Part shown: piece by piece, positions 12,216 to 24,209 of the stretch | Position numbering within the stretch: position 1 is the first letter of the stretch | Layout of the letters: the number at the start of each line of letters is the position of its first letter | Source: Rosellinia necatrix | Taxonomy: Eukaryota > Ascomycota > Sordariomycetes > Xylariales > Xylariaceae | Reading direction: 5' to 3' | NCBI GenBank assembly: GCA_021209875.1 | Contig: JAGYVD010000002.1 | Coordinates: 1,116,001-1,180,000 of the forward strand | Length of the DNA stretch: 64,000 bases | Made by a program: the position numbers and the translations under genes | Notes under the pieces: generated by a model | Databases searched by the model: none | What the model was told of the DNA's origin: nothing | Seen by the model: the letters and a program-made list of their open reading frames with translations, nothing else

Positions 12216-14751
12216 ATGACACAACTCCGGAGACTCGCTGCCTCTTGGCATCCCCTTACCAGTGTCACGTACTCTGCCCTCTTTCTCCTCCTGCTCTGGA
12301 CAGTGATTCAGAGATCCATTGCAGGTACGGTTTACTCTGTCCTCTTCCATAGGCTCCGTACCCCTCCGGACGCACGTATGCTGATGTTAGAGCAGGTCAA
12401 GAAGATCCTAACAGATGCCGCGCATTATTAACCGACGGCACGTGGTCGTCCACAGGTACCAATCGGCACGACACGCACAAATGGGAACCCAACGGATGTC
12501 GGATGGTTGAGTACTCGACCGATGCTATACACGATTGTTTGGGCGGTCGGAAATTCGTCCTTGCCGGGGATTCCACGATCCGACAGATTTTCTGGGCGGC
12601 AGCCAAGAAGCTTAATCCCACGTTAGCCGCTGCCGAGCTGAAAGAGATAACCGTGGCGGATGAGAAACAACGAGACCTTTCATTTAATGCCGAGGGTGTG
12701 AGGTTGGAATTCATCTGGGATCCATGGTTAAACTCAACCATCTTGCGGGACACATTAGAGGCCTTTCATACGCTACCCAGCTCCTCGAGAGAAGCAAGCC
12801 TAGTGAAGAAGGAGGTGGAATCCCCAGCACTCATCTTGTTAGGGTCTCCTGGTTTATGGGCGGCTCGCTATGGCGGAGACAATTACATGGCCTTATTTAA
12901 GGACGGAATCGACACGGTCTCGACGTATTTATCACTGGCCTCGGAGGGGGAGCGCCACAAGGAGCAGCTCGCTATCAGCCTTGCCCAATTGGAACCAAGG
13001 GTACAGCTCTGCGCCCAACCACATTTTTGCTCACGCCAGTCCAAGTTCCAGAATATGGCGCGCTATCCAATAAGCGTACCGAAACAATCACGCCCGAGCG
13101 TATCGACGAAATGAATGAGTACCTTGCTCATTTACCTTCAAACCAGACATCCCATGTGGTTTGGGCCTTCAACCGGATGACCGAGGAGTCGGACGAGTCT
13201 TTCGAGAGCGACGGTTTACATGTGGATGAGAACATAGCCGATCATAAGATTGATATTGTACTAAACTCTCACTGTAACAACCCGGCCATGCTGCACGACC
13301 GTTCTTTCAACGGAACGTGCTGTGTTGAGGAATCCTCGAATTACTTTTTCAACATTGCTTTAGTCTTGCTCTGTGCCGTTATGATATGCACACCGAGAGC
13401 CCAGTCTATGCCAAAATCTCTCGGGCCCGAGCTTCTCACGGCCATCCGAGACATGCTTGTTACCCTCGCGTGGTGTTGGATATGCGATGGTACGCTCCAG
13501 TTTAGCAAAGTGGAGCGCCATTATCACCAGGGTGCCTTTGTTGCCATCTGCTTGTTTTGGTTAGTGGGCAGCTCTTCGGTATTACACAAGGTTGTCGAGT
13601 CGGTTGGCGAGACATCATGGTTGGTTATCAAGGACTCGAAGAAAGAAGTTGCGAATCACCACGAGGAGCATAAATTCCTCTCGAGAGATCAAACCGACGA
13701 GATCAAAGGCCTCATGCAGGGGATTATCCTGCTATATCACTTCAACTACGCCTCTCAGACACTTTGGGTGTACAAGGTCGTCAGAGTCCTCATATCGATG
13801 TACTTCTTTCTATCAGCGTACGGCCACACCCTGTACCTTCTAAGAACCGGTGACTACTCTTTCAAGCGGGTTGCAGTCGTTCTCTTCCGCACCAATGCCC
13901 TGAGCGCCTTACTACCCTATATGATGGGCACGAGCTATAGTTCGTACTATTTCGCACCCGCGGTCACATTCTATTATCTGGTTATATATATAATGCTCAG
14001 AACGTTGAAGGAAAGCAACCACGATCCGTGGCCGCTCGCTATGAAGGTGCTGGTGACGGCTAGTTTCACTAGTATGTGTATCACAACCCCGGGTTTTCTT
14101 GAAATGGCGACAGACATTCTTCGCACCGTCTTCCGCATGTCTTTTGATGTGCAGGAATTACGCTTCCGGCTCGCATTGGATCGGTATATTGTCTTCGTTG
14201 GCGTCATGGTGGCAAGCCTTGTCCACACAGCAACTTTAACCGATGCACGAGAGGTTTTCACATCTAAAGGATCTCCTCGCTTGTTTGACTCAGGTCGGCC
14301 TCGGTTTTGGGTGATTTGTTCAGCCGGCTTAGTCCTCTTCTTTTTTGTCACCCAATCAGGCCTTTCTTCAAAACCGTCCTACAATGCTGCCCATCCATAT
14401 ATATCATGGATCCCCGTTCTAGCTGTGATTACCCTCCGCAATCTATATTCACCAGCACAAGACATGTTCTTGGCCATCCCAGCAGCGCTTGGTCGCATTT
14501 CTCTGGAGACATACATCTTGCAATACCATATTTGGCTCGGCGGTGATGCGACCGCCAGACTAACATTGGGTGGTCTTGAGAATGCGTCATTCCCCTTGTT
14601 TCTCATTGAGAAAGCTCTAATTACCACGTTGTTCATTGGAATGGCAGCGCTAACGAACCGTGCCACGCGCACGCTCACGGGCACGCTCTCCGAGCTCGGA
14701 TTCCTTGTATTTCTCGCCGCATTGTGGGTCGGCAATCTCATTTACACCTAA
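12216..14751 (+). pseudogene. CAS1-type polysaccharide O-acyltransferase with a frame discontinuity
   Basis: Family role: O-acetylation of cell-wall or capsule glycans in the Golgi. Exon 1 is 12216-12324 (a membrane anchor at residues 17-33); the 71-nt intron has branch CTGAT; exon 2 starts at 12396. The luminal SGNH/PC-esterase part shows CRALLTDGTW, the GDS motif with Ser96 and a downstream DGLH. From about 13350 to 14751 there are some ten membrane segments of the acyltransferase part. The reading frame does not run through 12999-13029: conserved sequence moves +1 near the GGG at 12999-13001 and +1 again near the T run at 13024-13028. A 74-nt GT..AG intron (13001-13074) would also rejoin the outer frames, but it would delete conserved LLTPVQVPEYGALSNK. 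Sequence error, real mutation and intron all remain possible. Confidence 0.75.
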
Positions 14752-16054
14752 GCATAGCATAGCGTGCGTGGGGTTTTAATGCATAGAGATAATGGAAACT
14801 TTGATTTTGGGTTTTGCGCTTTTTCAAACGACAAACGGACGGCATAGGGGAAATCGACTGTGGGAATTCCAGTCGGTTTCAACACGGTTTTCTCATGAAA
14901 GAAACATAGAACGAGCAACCAGCACAGGCATCGCGTTGCGTGTATAGGCGTCCTACTTGCAAGACTCATAGTCAAGACGGCGTGAGCATACTCTAATGAA
15001 GACATCTCGGCATACCCGCCAAGGAGCCGGAAAAGGCTCCCTTGCTAGGTACCCAGCGTATATAATAAGCTGATGGCCAGGCGGCGGTGGTGGTGGTGGT
15101 GGCGGCGGCGGCACGATGATGTGAAATGAAGGCGTTTTTGTTTGGCCTCTCTGTTTACCTACCTACTTAATGAATGGAGGAGTTGTATGTGTTATGCTTC
15201 TTGTAGCATACCGGGGCCAGCTACTACTATCTGCTATAGACCTATAGCTGCCTTTGATGAAAGGCTTGCGCCGCGCTAACCCTATTGTATGGGGTAGGCC
15301 GCGCATTAGTAGGATATAATGTTAATGGATTTGAAATGATATCAAGATTCACAATCCCATCAAAGGCTTTCTATATACTGTAGATTTTTACTGGGCATCA
15401 TTTCCGAGTGAGTTGTTCGTCTCTAAAGGAGACGAGTTACCTAATATGTTTTCACTTTGATATGAATATCACGAAGGAAATATAATGTCTTACTATCACC
15501 CACGGGAGATTGAGTTGGAAGTCAGACAAGTATGTTAAGAACTACGTGGTTATTAGACTCGAACTTTCACGGGTTTGCTGAGCAGCAATCAAGATGTCTC
15601 TGGTGTTTAGAATTTCAACGCATATTGTTGACAGCAACTACGTAAGCAAACACCATGGCTGAGACACCAGACCACATCAAACCAAGCCCCTAATTTTCCT
15701 TCTGGGAGAAACGTCACAACATCTTGAATACATTTGTTCGCCTTGGTCTAATTCCTTTCCCGCCCATATCCTTGATCGTCATTCGTGTTACCTTTTCCTC
15801 GCGGCGAGGCCTTCTAGCCCTGTTTGTTTTTTCCTACCCTGCATCATTTTGTCCTGTCCTGTCCTGTCCTGTCCTTTCCTGTCCTGTACGCCATTTGACC
15901 GCCCGGTTCCCTGTAGATCTATCCGGTGATGAGAATGGGGGTGGGGGGAAGTGGAGGTGCAATATCATCCCCGACCGGGTTGATTTGCCCTAGAAAACCC
16001 CCTCCTTCTACCCCTCTGTCCTTTTGTTTTTGTTATTTGGTTATATCGCCGTCG
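14752..16054. other. intergenic region with simple repeats
   Basis: Convergent 3' regions of the acyltransferase gene and the membrane-protein gene. It contains a GGT/GGC trinucleotide tract (15081-15112) and a CCTGT pentamer repeat (about 15851-15887). No gene seen. Confidence 0.5.
15851..15887. repeat. CCTGT pentanucleotide microsatellite
   Basis: About seven near-perfect tandem copies of CCTGT, with one copy changed by a base. Confidence 0.75.
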
Positions 16055-17930
16055 CTATCTCGAAGTACACTCCCCGCCGAAAACGCCGCAACATGCCGAC
16101 GCGAGGCCGCCAAATGCAGCGAGGCCCCAGGCGAGGGATGCAGATTCCCAATCGAGGTCCTGTGGCGGCGGTGACGACCCGTCGAGCGCCGACATGGCCA
16201 CCGCGGGCGTGGGCGCGTAGGCCTTGTCCTCAGTCGCCCCTTTCGTCCCGGGCTGTCGCTCGGAACGGGACGGGCTCTCTTCATCCGTGTTGTCTACGAC
16301 AGTACGTCTTGGAGGCTTGCTAGACCGCATACGTCGTCGATTCGATGACCTGTTGGACCTCTGTACTTTTTCGTTTTCATCACTCGAGCTTGCGACGCTA
16401 TTTACGTGCGGCTGTGAAGCCTCAGCCTGACTTTGAAGTGCCGTACCGTTTCCATGGTCACGCTCGTGCTTTAGCTCCGTCCCTTCTGATTCGAGAAAGT
16501 TGAGAATATCGTTCCGGAGACCCCCTTTCTCTGGACTCCACCACTTGAGGCTGGACGGAGCCGAATGGTAAAACGGGATAGAGGAGTTCATCATATCTCG
16601 TGCATTGGTATTGCGAGCCGCAGCCCATATGCCCACACTCAACCCGCATAAAACGACATCCCAACCCACGGCGGCGACGACAGGGTGGTCGTTCGTAGAC
16701 CCAAGGATTTTCCCAAACGCGGTGGTGCTCTGTTCCCAGAGCGACCGCTCCGCTATGTCCCAGGGGAGGAGGGCGCTATGACGATGGTAGTGCGATCCAG
16801 GTGCGTTCGAAACCAGTGCTACGACAGTTGTTCCCACATGCAGGGTAAGCGCGCCGGCCGATAGAAATTTAAACAGCTTCGTGAGCGATTCAAAGGCACC
16901 GTGAGGGCGCTGCTGGATACTTCCCCAGCCAACCGGCGTGACCTTAGGAAGAAGGATTGGCAGGAAAGTCGAAGCGCGGCTAAGGAGCGTCACCATTATG
17001 AAGGCGGAAGTTCCGGTTACGTGCGGCAGAATCAATGTCAAGCTGATATTTAGTGTTGTGGTCGCATAGAAAACCATCGCATGGGGAGCCCAGCCGTTTG
17101 GTTTCGTGGGGATGGTAAGCCTGTTCCGAAGTCGAGTCCATGTCGATGTTGGCAGTGGTGTAGCTGGTAGCTTGAGATTCTCGTCGCCCGAGGGTAATGG
17201 AGAAGGGGTGAGCAAAAGTGCTAGAAAGAAGAGATTCTGAGCGAATGACAGGTTAACCAAATGAGCCAAGGCAAGGAAAGCCGATCGCATAGGGGTGTTG
17301 CGGCGGTGACCTTCAGTAGCTAGCATCAAGCTGAATGCTGTTACTCCCAAGTCGATTTGCTGTCCCCACCAGAAGCGACGAGCTTTCTCCGCAACAATCT
17401 CCAGGCCTTCATGGTAAACAGGGGTGCTACTCAGCCAGTGTGCAATGTATAATAGCCGGCTAGAGTTATCGGCATCTGAGATAAACCCCCCGTCCTCACC
17501 CAAGAGCCTACGGCAACATTAGAATGCATTTATTTCTGGGCGATATTCCGGTTCGGTGAACCATACCGTTGCGCCAAGTCAAGGCCATGCTCATAAGCCC
17601 AAGTCTTGTATGACAGAGTTGCAGACCTAACAGAATAGTAGATCGCTACCGAGAAGGCCGTGATTGCAAGCCCAGCAAACCATGGTATGAATCTCCTGCG
17701 CTGCTCTATGCGGGACCGCGTGTTCGAGACAGGGCCCAACGACTTGTACGATGTGTATAAGCTATTACCAACAACATACGTGAAGTAGGCGATGGAAGAG
17801 AGATACCCGACAGCTAGTACCAAGGGAGGATATCTTCAGTCAATGTCAGTCGATACGCTCCCATTTCTTTAGGCAGGTCTTTGGGCTTGGCTTCTTACCT
17901 GACCGGATGTACGAAGGGTACTGGCGCCAT
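16055..17930 (-). CDS. fungal multi-pass membrane protein, function unknown
   Basis: Exons 17930-17899, 17833-17567 and 17507-16055, with introns of 65 nt (donor GTAAGA) and 59 nt (branch TTCTAAT). Product 583 aa, beginning MAPVPFVHPVR. I count eight or nine hydrophobic segments: residues about 15-36 and 60-80 from exon 2, then six in exon 3 (for example AFLALAHLVNLSFAQNLFFL and VVAAVGWDVVLCGLSVGIWA), and a last one close to the C-terminus. A Ser/Arg-rich disordered stretch of about 120 residues precedes the final segment. No catalytic motif is recognised. The first exon has only 32 bases, but it supplies the only upstream ATG in frame. Confidence 0.8.
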
Positions 17931-18707
17931 CTTGAGAGACCACCTCTTGCCTCTTCGAAGGTAGTATATTCAAGCCGACTTGGCGATGGAAGGTTGAGTG
18001 AGGGATGTGTCTCGTTTAGTCGTGTGAACCACCACTGACTGACACTAGATGTCGCCTGTTTCCGCCTAAAGGCGACGCTTCTGTCGGAAATGAGTGTAAC
18101 AAGGCAGGTTAAACTCGAATGATTAGAACGGAAAATAAGAGAGGTGTAGAAGAAGAAAACAAGTGATGCTCGTATTATCCCTGCCTACCTTAGATAGATA
18201 GGTAGGTACTTGTTAGGGTACTTATGGTAGGTAGGTTACTTGAGTATGTGCTTGCCTGTGCACCGGTACCTAGGGTAGCAGCTAGGTTGGTATGACGACA
18301 TGTGTTAGAGGTCTGTTACACAAACCACTAACAGAGTGGCAGAGATGCATACTAGTGACCCGCACTAGCTATGGACCTATGGCGGTACATTGAGTATGTA
18401 CTGTACATACATACATATGGTGGCACTAGTAATCCATGTAAGCCGCAGGTGCGGCGGCGGCGGCGGCGGCGGCGGGCGATAACCCCTCTGACATCTGAGC
18501 ATCTGGGCCACATTTCCCAATCGCTAACTAGTACCACCGAATGAATGTGTTTGGTTGGTATCACTAGAAGCTGTCCAGTACCGACGAACCTGACCGAAAC
18601 TCATTATACCTACCAGGGTCGGTTAAATCCTCATCGCTGTTACGAACTTGCAACTTCACAACCTCCAACCTGTCGATTAGACCTCACGGTCTGGAGTTTC
18701 ATCGATC
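17931..18707. other. divergent intergenic region with TAGGTA motifs
   Basis: Shared upstream region of the membrane-protein gene (-) and ARL3 (+). It contains a dense cluster of GATAGGTAGGTACTT and GTAGGTAGGTTACTT motifs (18195-18245) and a GGC tract (18451-18476). No gene seen. Confidence 0.5.
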
Positions 18708-19417
18708 ATGTATCATCTAGCTAAAGGCTTGTACCGGCTTGCGACTAGCAAGGAGGGTCAGTTGCGCTTGTCGCATCTACTACCCGCCATCCATCTCTCA
18801 CTGCTTTCTAACTTACCGCCGCGGTAGAATACTCGGTGATCCTCCTCGGCCTCGACAACGCTGGCAAGACGACCTTCCATGAACAGGCCAAGTCACTCTT
18901 CTTGCCCGAACACCCAGACCCCAAATTGAAGACCGTGCCCACCGTCGGCCAGAATGTCTCGACCCTCACCCTCCCCGACATGTACCTCAAGATCTGGGAT
19001 GTTGGCGGCCAAATGAGCCTGCGCAAGCTATGGCAGAGCTACTACGCCAGCTGCCACGCCATCGTCTTCATCATTGACAGCACCGACATTGGGGATGGCA
19101 ACATCGAACACGACGGCTCCGGTCGGCTCGACGAGTGTCGCTTGGTTCTCGAGGACGTCCTGCAGAACTCCGAAACCGAAGGCGTACCGCTCCTCATACT
19201 CGCCAATAAGCAAGACCGAGAGGACTGTGTCGAGGTAGTGCGGATAAAAGAGGGGCTCGTTAAGAAAGTCATTGAGGGAGAGAAAGCTTCTAGTATCCGT
19301 GATTCAAGAGTACTACCAGTCAGCGCGCTAACGGGGACTGGTGTCCGGGAAGCTATCGATTGGGTTAGGTCTCGAGTCAAATGGAACAAGGAGTCGAGGC
19401 CGCCTGTGATGAGATAG
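18708..19417 (+). CDS. arl3: ARF-like GTPase ARL3/ARFRP1
   Basis: Golgi small GTPase that recruits Arl1 and its golgin effectors to the trans-Golgi. Exon 1 18708-18756, intron of 71 nt (branch CTAAC), exon 2 18828-19417; product 212 aa. G boxes: P-loop GLDNAGKTT, switch I PTVGQNV, switch II WDVGGQ, NKQD and SALTG. The N-terminus is MYHLAKGLYR with no Gly at position 2, so it cannot be myristoylated. A Met-Tyr start fits the NatC-acetylated, Sys1-dependent targeting known for yeast Arl3 (MFHLVKG). An acidic Gly/Asp insert after the switch II region (about residues 96-105) is longer than in animal ARFRP1. It is convergent with the exosome gene, with 178 bp between stops. Confidence 0.94.
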
Positions 19418-19595
19418 AGAGCATATCCACGCGCTACTAATTTTCCGATCAATTTCCGAGGCATTTTGGGCTTGCATATAGCGGCATTGGGGAAGGCGTT
19501 CTGGACTGCTGAGAAGAGCATCTATGGCATTTGGCCGCCATATCTTGGGTATCTTTTTTTGTTCTGGTATTATCGAATCTTAGGGACCGCAAATA

Positions 19596-20538
19596 CTATC
19601 TCTCATTTTCGGCAGATAATTCCGCGATCAGTCCCCCCTTATTCCTCCTCGCGAGGTCGTCGGCCAACTTCAGATCTACTAGCGCTGAGAATTCCTTCAC
19701 TTTGGTGACGGCAGCACTCGCGCATTGTATCAAGGCGATAGCTTCCACCGGCGTCCCGCCCAACTTAGCGACCTGACATATCTCCCCATGCTTATTGAGA
19801 CTGATGGTGCAGCTGCTCACTCGCAATTGCTCTTCCAATAAGCTAGCGTCTGCTAGAATTATGTCTCCATTCTCGCCATAGAAGCTAAACGTGACGCAGA
19901 AAGGCGAGTGTAGCCAACTTAACGGGACTGGCTCTCGCTCCGCGGGTGTGTAGATAGTCACGTTGTCTCCCTCCATGCTTGTATCTGGTTTTTTGAAGTG
20001 TCGCAGTGCTGCTACCACAGCCAAACACGACGCGTCGACCAAGTTGCCATCATGCGACAGAACGTGGAGATCCACTCGTACTGACCAGCACTTCTGTGCC
20101 GCGATGAGGCACAATGACTCGAGATCGAGGGCGTTGGATCGACGAACGGTCTTCTCGATTAACCTGGATAGGAGGACTTCGGTCTCTGTCGGTCTGTTCA
20201 CCTCGAATGCGGGAGAGGCCATAGGGCTCAGTTCGGTTGTGATGGTGAAGATGCCATCGAACGGTCGATCGGTATACGGTGTTGTTACCTCGGCGGATAC
20301 TTTCGCGAGGACCCTGCATGGAGTGGAGTGGTCAGCCAATGTCGAACTGTTCCGTGTATGCCGAGATCTGTCACCTCGTCTTGCCCAGCGTCACGTCGGC
20401 CACCCCATATTGATCGCCAAACTTCAGGTCGAGCTTCCGAAACTGGTCGAAGGCGCGACCGTCGAGGCGCTGCCCTTCTTGCAGCGCTTGTATCACAAAA
20501 GCCCGCTCATTGAGGGACGGCTCGGCCTCTCGCGGCAT
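19596..20538 (-). CDS. rrp45: RNA exosome core subunit RRP45
   Basis: RNase PH-fold subunit of the nine-subunit exosome ring; in eukaryotes a structural partner of Rrp41 rather than a nuclease. Exon 1 20538-20375, intron 61 nt (branch CTGAC), exon 2 20313-19596; product 293 aa. Recognised by LNERAFVIQAL, RLDGRAFDQFR, PYTDRPFDGIF and DASCLAVVAAL. The ATG at 20538 (MPREAEPS) matches the usual start; an in-frame ATG 60 bases upstream would add a non-conserved leader. There is no long C-terminal tail of the kind found on human EXOSC9. It is divergent from the Ap4A phosphorylase gene. Confidence 0.94.
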
Positions 20539-21156
20539 GGTCAATCGTCGGGGGTGTGGTGGATATTGACGTATATTATTATCTTCATTTCGTAGCAAGG
20601 AAAAGACAGCCGCAAATACTTAGCTAAGGCAGTCGAAGTTATTGTTGCTAGTCTATTCGTACCTTGCTTTCTAGGTGGGATGGTGGGGCTATAACTGCCC
20701 GCTAGTCTTGGTCGGTCGACTGAAAAATTTAGACTAAGTAAGTAAGTACCTTAGTATATCAAGTATCCACTTATGCATATAGTGTACATATATATATTCA
20801 TAATTACTTAATGTCTATACATAAATATCTGTATATATTCCTATTTATATACTTCAAGTACTTCGTACCTATCTACTTAAGTACCTTTTACGCACTCGGG
20901 TTTGCGAGGACAGCCGACATCAGTTGGCTAATTTACCCGTGCTCGGGAATTGACGATGCGCATTCCACCACCCTGACGACTTACACGGTTACACCTACTT
21001 ATTCGCTATCCTCTGAAAGCCAAGACACAAACCAAGACCTCCCCAACGCCTTACCACAACGCGACACGGTTTCGGGTCAACCGCTAATTTTGCATGGTTA
21101 TCGTAGTGTCGATTGTTTTTAACTACTCGCCTCAGGATAAAATAGCCGTAGCAAAT
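20539..21156. other. divergent intergenic region
   Basis: Shared promoter region between RRP45 (-) and the Ap4A phosphorylase gene (+). AT-rich with TATATATA-type sequence at about 20785-20800 and AAGTAAGTAAGTACC-type repeats near 20735. No gene seen. Confidence 0.5.
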
Positions 21157-22171
21157 ATGTCACCGCCCCTTGTTCCCTCCAACCTTCCTGCGTTGATCAA
21201 AGAGGCATTTGTGAAGGCGCAAGCCAGCGGTGATCTGATCTACTATCCAACCCAGGTTGCAATTCTGACAGTAGGATCGTTCGCTGTAGGTACACATGAT
21301 GAAGCTTGGGTGTCGGCAAGACCTAACCATTCGTGATCAGTTCCAGCTCCGTTATTCGCCTTCCCTCGCTCAGAAGCCAAAGCAGCCAAGGCCGGTGCAG
21401 CTGAACGCAAAGCCCTTTGATCCCTTCGAGGACCCCTCTCCCCCCTTGCTAGTGGCACAGCTCCCGCCCTCCCATAGACTGGTCCTCAACAAGTTCGCCA
21501 TAGTACCGGAGCATTTCATACTAGCGACTCGGGAGTTCAAACCGCAGACAGATCTACTTGAGACCGATGACCTCGATGCAGCATACGCCTGTGTGCAAGC
21601 CTACCGCAATGCCGGCCAAGAGTTGTTTGTCTTTTTCAACTCCGGAAATCACTCGGGAGCGAGCCAGCCACATCGGCACCTTCAACTGCTACCCGTTGAA
21701 CATATGAAACACGGGCTAGAGAACATTGAACGTGGAAGTGAATGGGCTGTGCTTGCAGATAAAGTGTGCGGAAAGGAAACGGCACTGCCATTTACCGTCT
21801 TCACGTCTCCCATTGATGCGGACATGAAAGCGGAGGAAAGGCATCTTGCCTATCTATCACTGTATCAGCGCGCAGTCCGTGCGACTATGGCCAACGCCGA
21901 GGCGGTCGCAATCGAGGAAGGTGAAGCGCAAATAAGTTACAATTTTGCTATGACGAGTACTTGTATGGCCCTCTGCCCGCGGGCTTCAGATGGCGTGCAG
22001 ATCAAGGATGACGATCAAAATGAAATTGGTTACGTGGCCCTCAATGGCACCGTGTTAGCTGGTACGGCTCTCGTCAAGAATAAGGCCGAATGGGATGCTT
22101 TGAGGACGACAAACAAGATTCTACCAGATGTGTTGAGGAGGATTGGGGTGCCGCCTATGGGTATACGTTAA
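21157..22171 (+). CDS. apa2: diadenosine tetraphosphate (Ap4A) phosphorylase
   Basis: Splits Ap4A with phosphate into ATP and ADP, controlling dinucleoside polyphosphates. Exons 21157-21285 and 21341-22171; the 55-nt intron has donor GTAGGT and branch CTAAC. Product 319 aa. Family marks: YYPTQVAIL and FQLRYSP around the splice, LNKFAIVPEHFILAT, then GASQPHRHLQLLP with the HxHxQ motif (His154 and His156, the latter equivalent to the nucleophile). The conserved C-terminal NFAMTSTCMALCPR is also present. An upstream in-frame ATG (21094) lacks conserved sequence. It is convergent with the Myb-like gene, with 274 bp between stops. Confidence 0.94.
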
Positions 22172-22445
22172 CAAATTAAGGCAAAAAGGGCTCTCAAACC
22201 GAACGGGTTACCAATCGTCATACCGTGGGGCCTTAACTTGCCGCGGAACGTATTAAGTCACCAAACTGAATACACTATGCTTCTTCCTGTAAGTACACAC
22301 TTTTCGTGCCCTAAATCCCATTATAAACTCTCGTCCGATCCCATAGTGCCCCCTCCCTTAATCCTACGCGCCCACCCTTCACATCGTACTTTGAATTTGT
22401 ACTTATATTCCAAACTCACCGAAGAAGTTACAGCCACCTATCCTG

Positions 22446-24209
22446 TCAAGGCAGCTCTACAGCCCCCTCCTTAACCAATTCATCCCATTTCTTCCGGCAT
22501 GTCGCGTTGCCAAAATGGTAGGAACCATCGTGCTCGTAGATATACGCGGCAACCTGTTTCCATGGCACCCCTGTTGACCCTTTACCCCCTTTAGCAAGCT
22601 TCCGGACAGCTTTCTTCAGCAGACGAATCTATAGCGGGCAAGTCAATTAGCCAAGTGATCCTGGCCTAAGATGTTGTGCGGCGCGGCTCCATCTGATTGC
22701 TACGCCGACGAAATCACTTACGTCCTTTTCCTGCCATTCGGGCTTCCTTACGCGTTGTTCCTTGTTTTTAGTCAAGGTCCGAAAGCGCCCGCGTAGAGTC
22801 GATTCTGCCTCGGTGAACCCACCTTGGCGGCGGATCTCGCGATATGTCATACCAGCAAGCTTAGACTCCACCAAAAACCGGTTTTTGGCATCACGCTCAG
22901 CGCCAGCAGAATTAGAGGCCGCCGACCCCACCGAGTCATCATCCTCTAGCATCGAATGGTCTTTCGGGATTGGCCTCGCCTGGGCCTGCTCCGTTGGGCG
23001 CCGTAGTGGTGATTGGTGATCGTGCTGCTGTGCGTGTACTTTAGTCTTGCTCTTAGAGGTTACCGATTCACGATTTGATAGTGGCGACAATGCCGCTAGT
23101 CGAGGCCTGGTGGGCTTTGTAGGCAACCCTTTACGAGCCTTGTGATTCGGGTGTGTCGTGAGCGGAGCACTATTAGCCTCGTGTGGATCCCATGCGGATA
23201 TCCCAAAATCCAGGCCACATCCTGTTGCTGGTATGGCCGTCTGGATGGACTCGGAGGATGATGTTGGTGTCGGGGACGGGTTGATTCGCAACATCTTCGG
23301 AGATATCGTGGGAGGGCAGTCTCTTTCCCAGCCTTGCCCCTGAATGCCTGTGGACGATGCATGATGATGGCCGCGAAAGTTCATCGGCGCCGTACGCCCA
23401 CGTGGGAGATCGGGCTCGAGTGTCATCGACGCCATCCGTTCAGAAGCTATCGAGGAGCCAGTCGAGGATGAGAAACTGCTGTTAAGCGTGGCCTGGCTGA
23501 CATGAGCGTATTCAAAAGGTTCTGCAAACACTGACATATTTGGATATACTCCGGTAGATGGTGGAAACCCGTGTTGAAAGTCAACATCAAGACTGGGATT
23601 GCAGAGACCGTTAATATTGTTGTAAGAAGGGTATTGAAACTCTTGCTGGTTGAAGCTACCGGCATAATCGTGTGCATAAGCGTTTGTGGCCGGGTGGTTT
23701 TGGAAAAACACCCGCTCATTTCCTGGGATCGCTTTGTTACTGTATTGGGTATGACTCGGACCAACGTCCCTCCCGCAATTTGCAAGTGAGACAGGCTGGA
23801 CGGTCGTTTGACTTCTGACGTTTTGCACACCCGTACCTCCCATGGGAAAGTTTTCAGCGAAATAGTCGTTGAGCTGTTGAGAGGAATGTTAGATATTTCG
23901 GCTGCTGCATACACCCATGCGCTAGGAGACGAAAGGGGCTCATACAGGACAAGCCTCGTCGCCGCTCTCGGCGCTTTGCTGATACAGGCTTTGGTCATCC
24001 ATGATCTGCTGTAAAAGTCGTTGGGACAGCGATGTGTGGTGGTTTTGATCAATACTGTATCCTGATGCGCCTAATGCTTTCCCCTGGCAGAACGGGAACC
24101 AGTCTCCTCCACGGTATCTTTGGCGGTGAGACTTTCCTGGGAAACCATCGCAATGGAGAGGCCAGGCAGGCTGAACAAGCGGGGGTTGTGTTGACCTCAT
24201 ATCAAACAT
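22446..24209 (-). CDS. Myb/SANT-like DNA-binding regulator
   Basis: Exons 24209-23946, 23873-22722 and 22628-22446, all phase 0. Introns are 72 nt (donor GTATGA, branch CTAAC) and 93 nt (donor GTAAGT, branch GCTAAT). Product 532 aa. Residues 1-400 are Gln/Ser/Pro-rich and look disordered, as in activation regions. Around residue 420 is a helix-turn-helix-like segment (RFLVESKLAGMTYREIRRQG). The C-terminal 75 residues form a Myb-like repeat crossing the last splice: KPEWQEKD, then IRLLKKAVRK, VPWKQVAAY and ATCRKKWDEL, with tryptophans at the expected spacing. Probable nuclear transcription factor; target unknown. It lacks a zinc cluster or bZIP. Confidence 0.82.

Noticed and set aside
13001..13074. 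Second intron of the CAS1-type gene
   Set aside because: It restores frame but would remove strongly conserved residues and has no good branch site, so a frame error is more likely.
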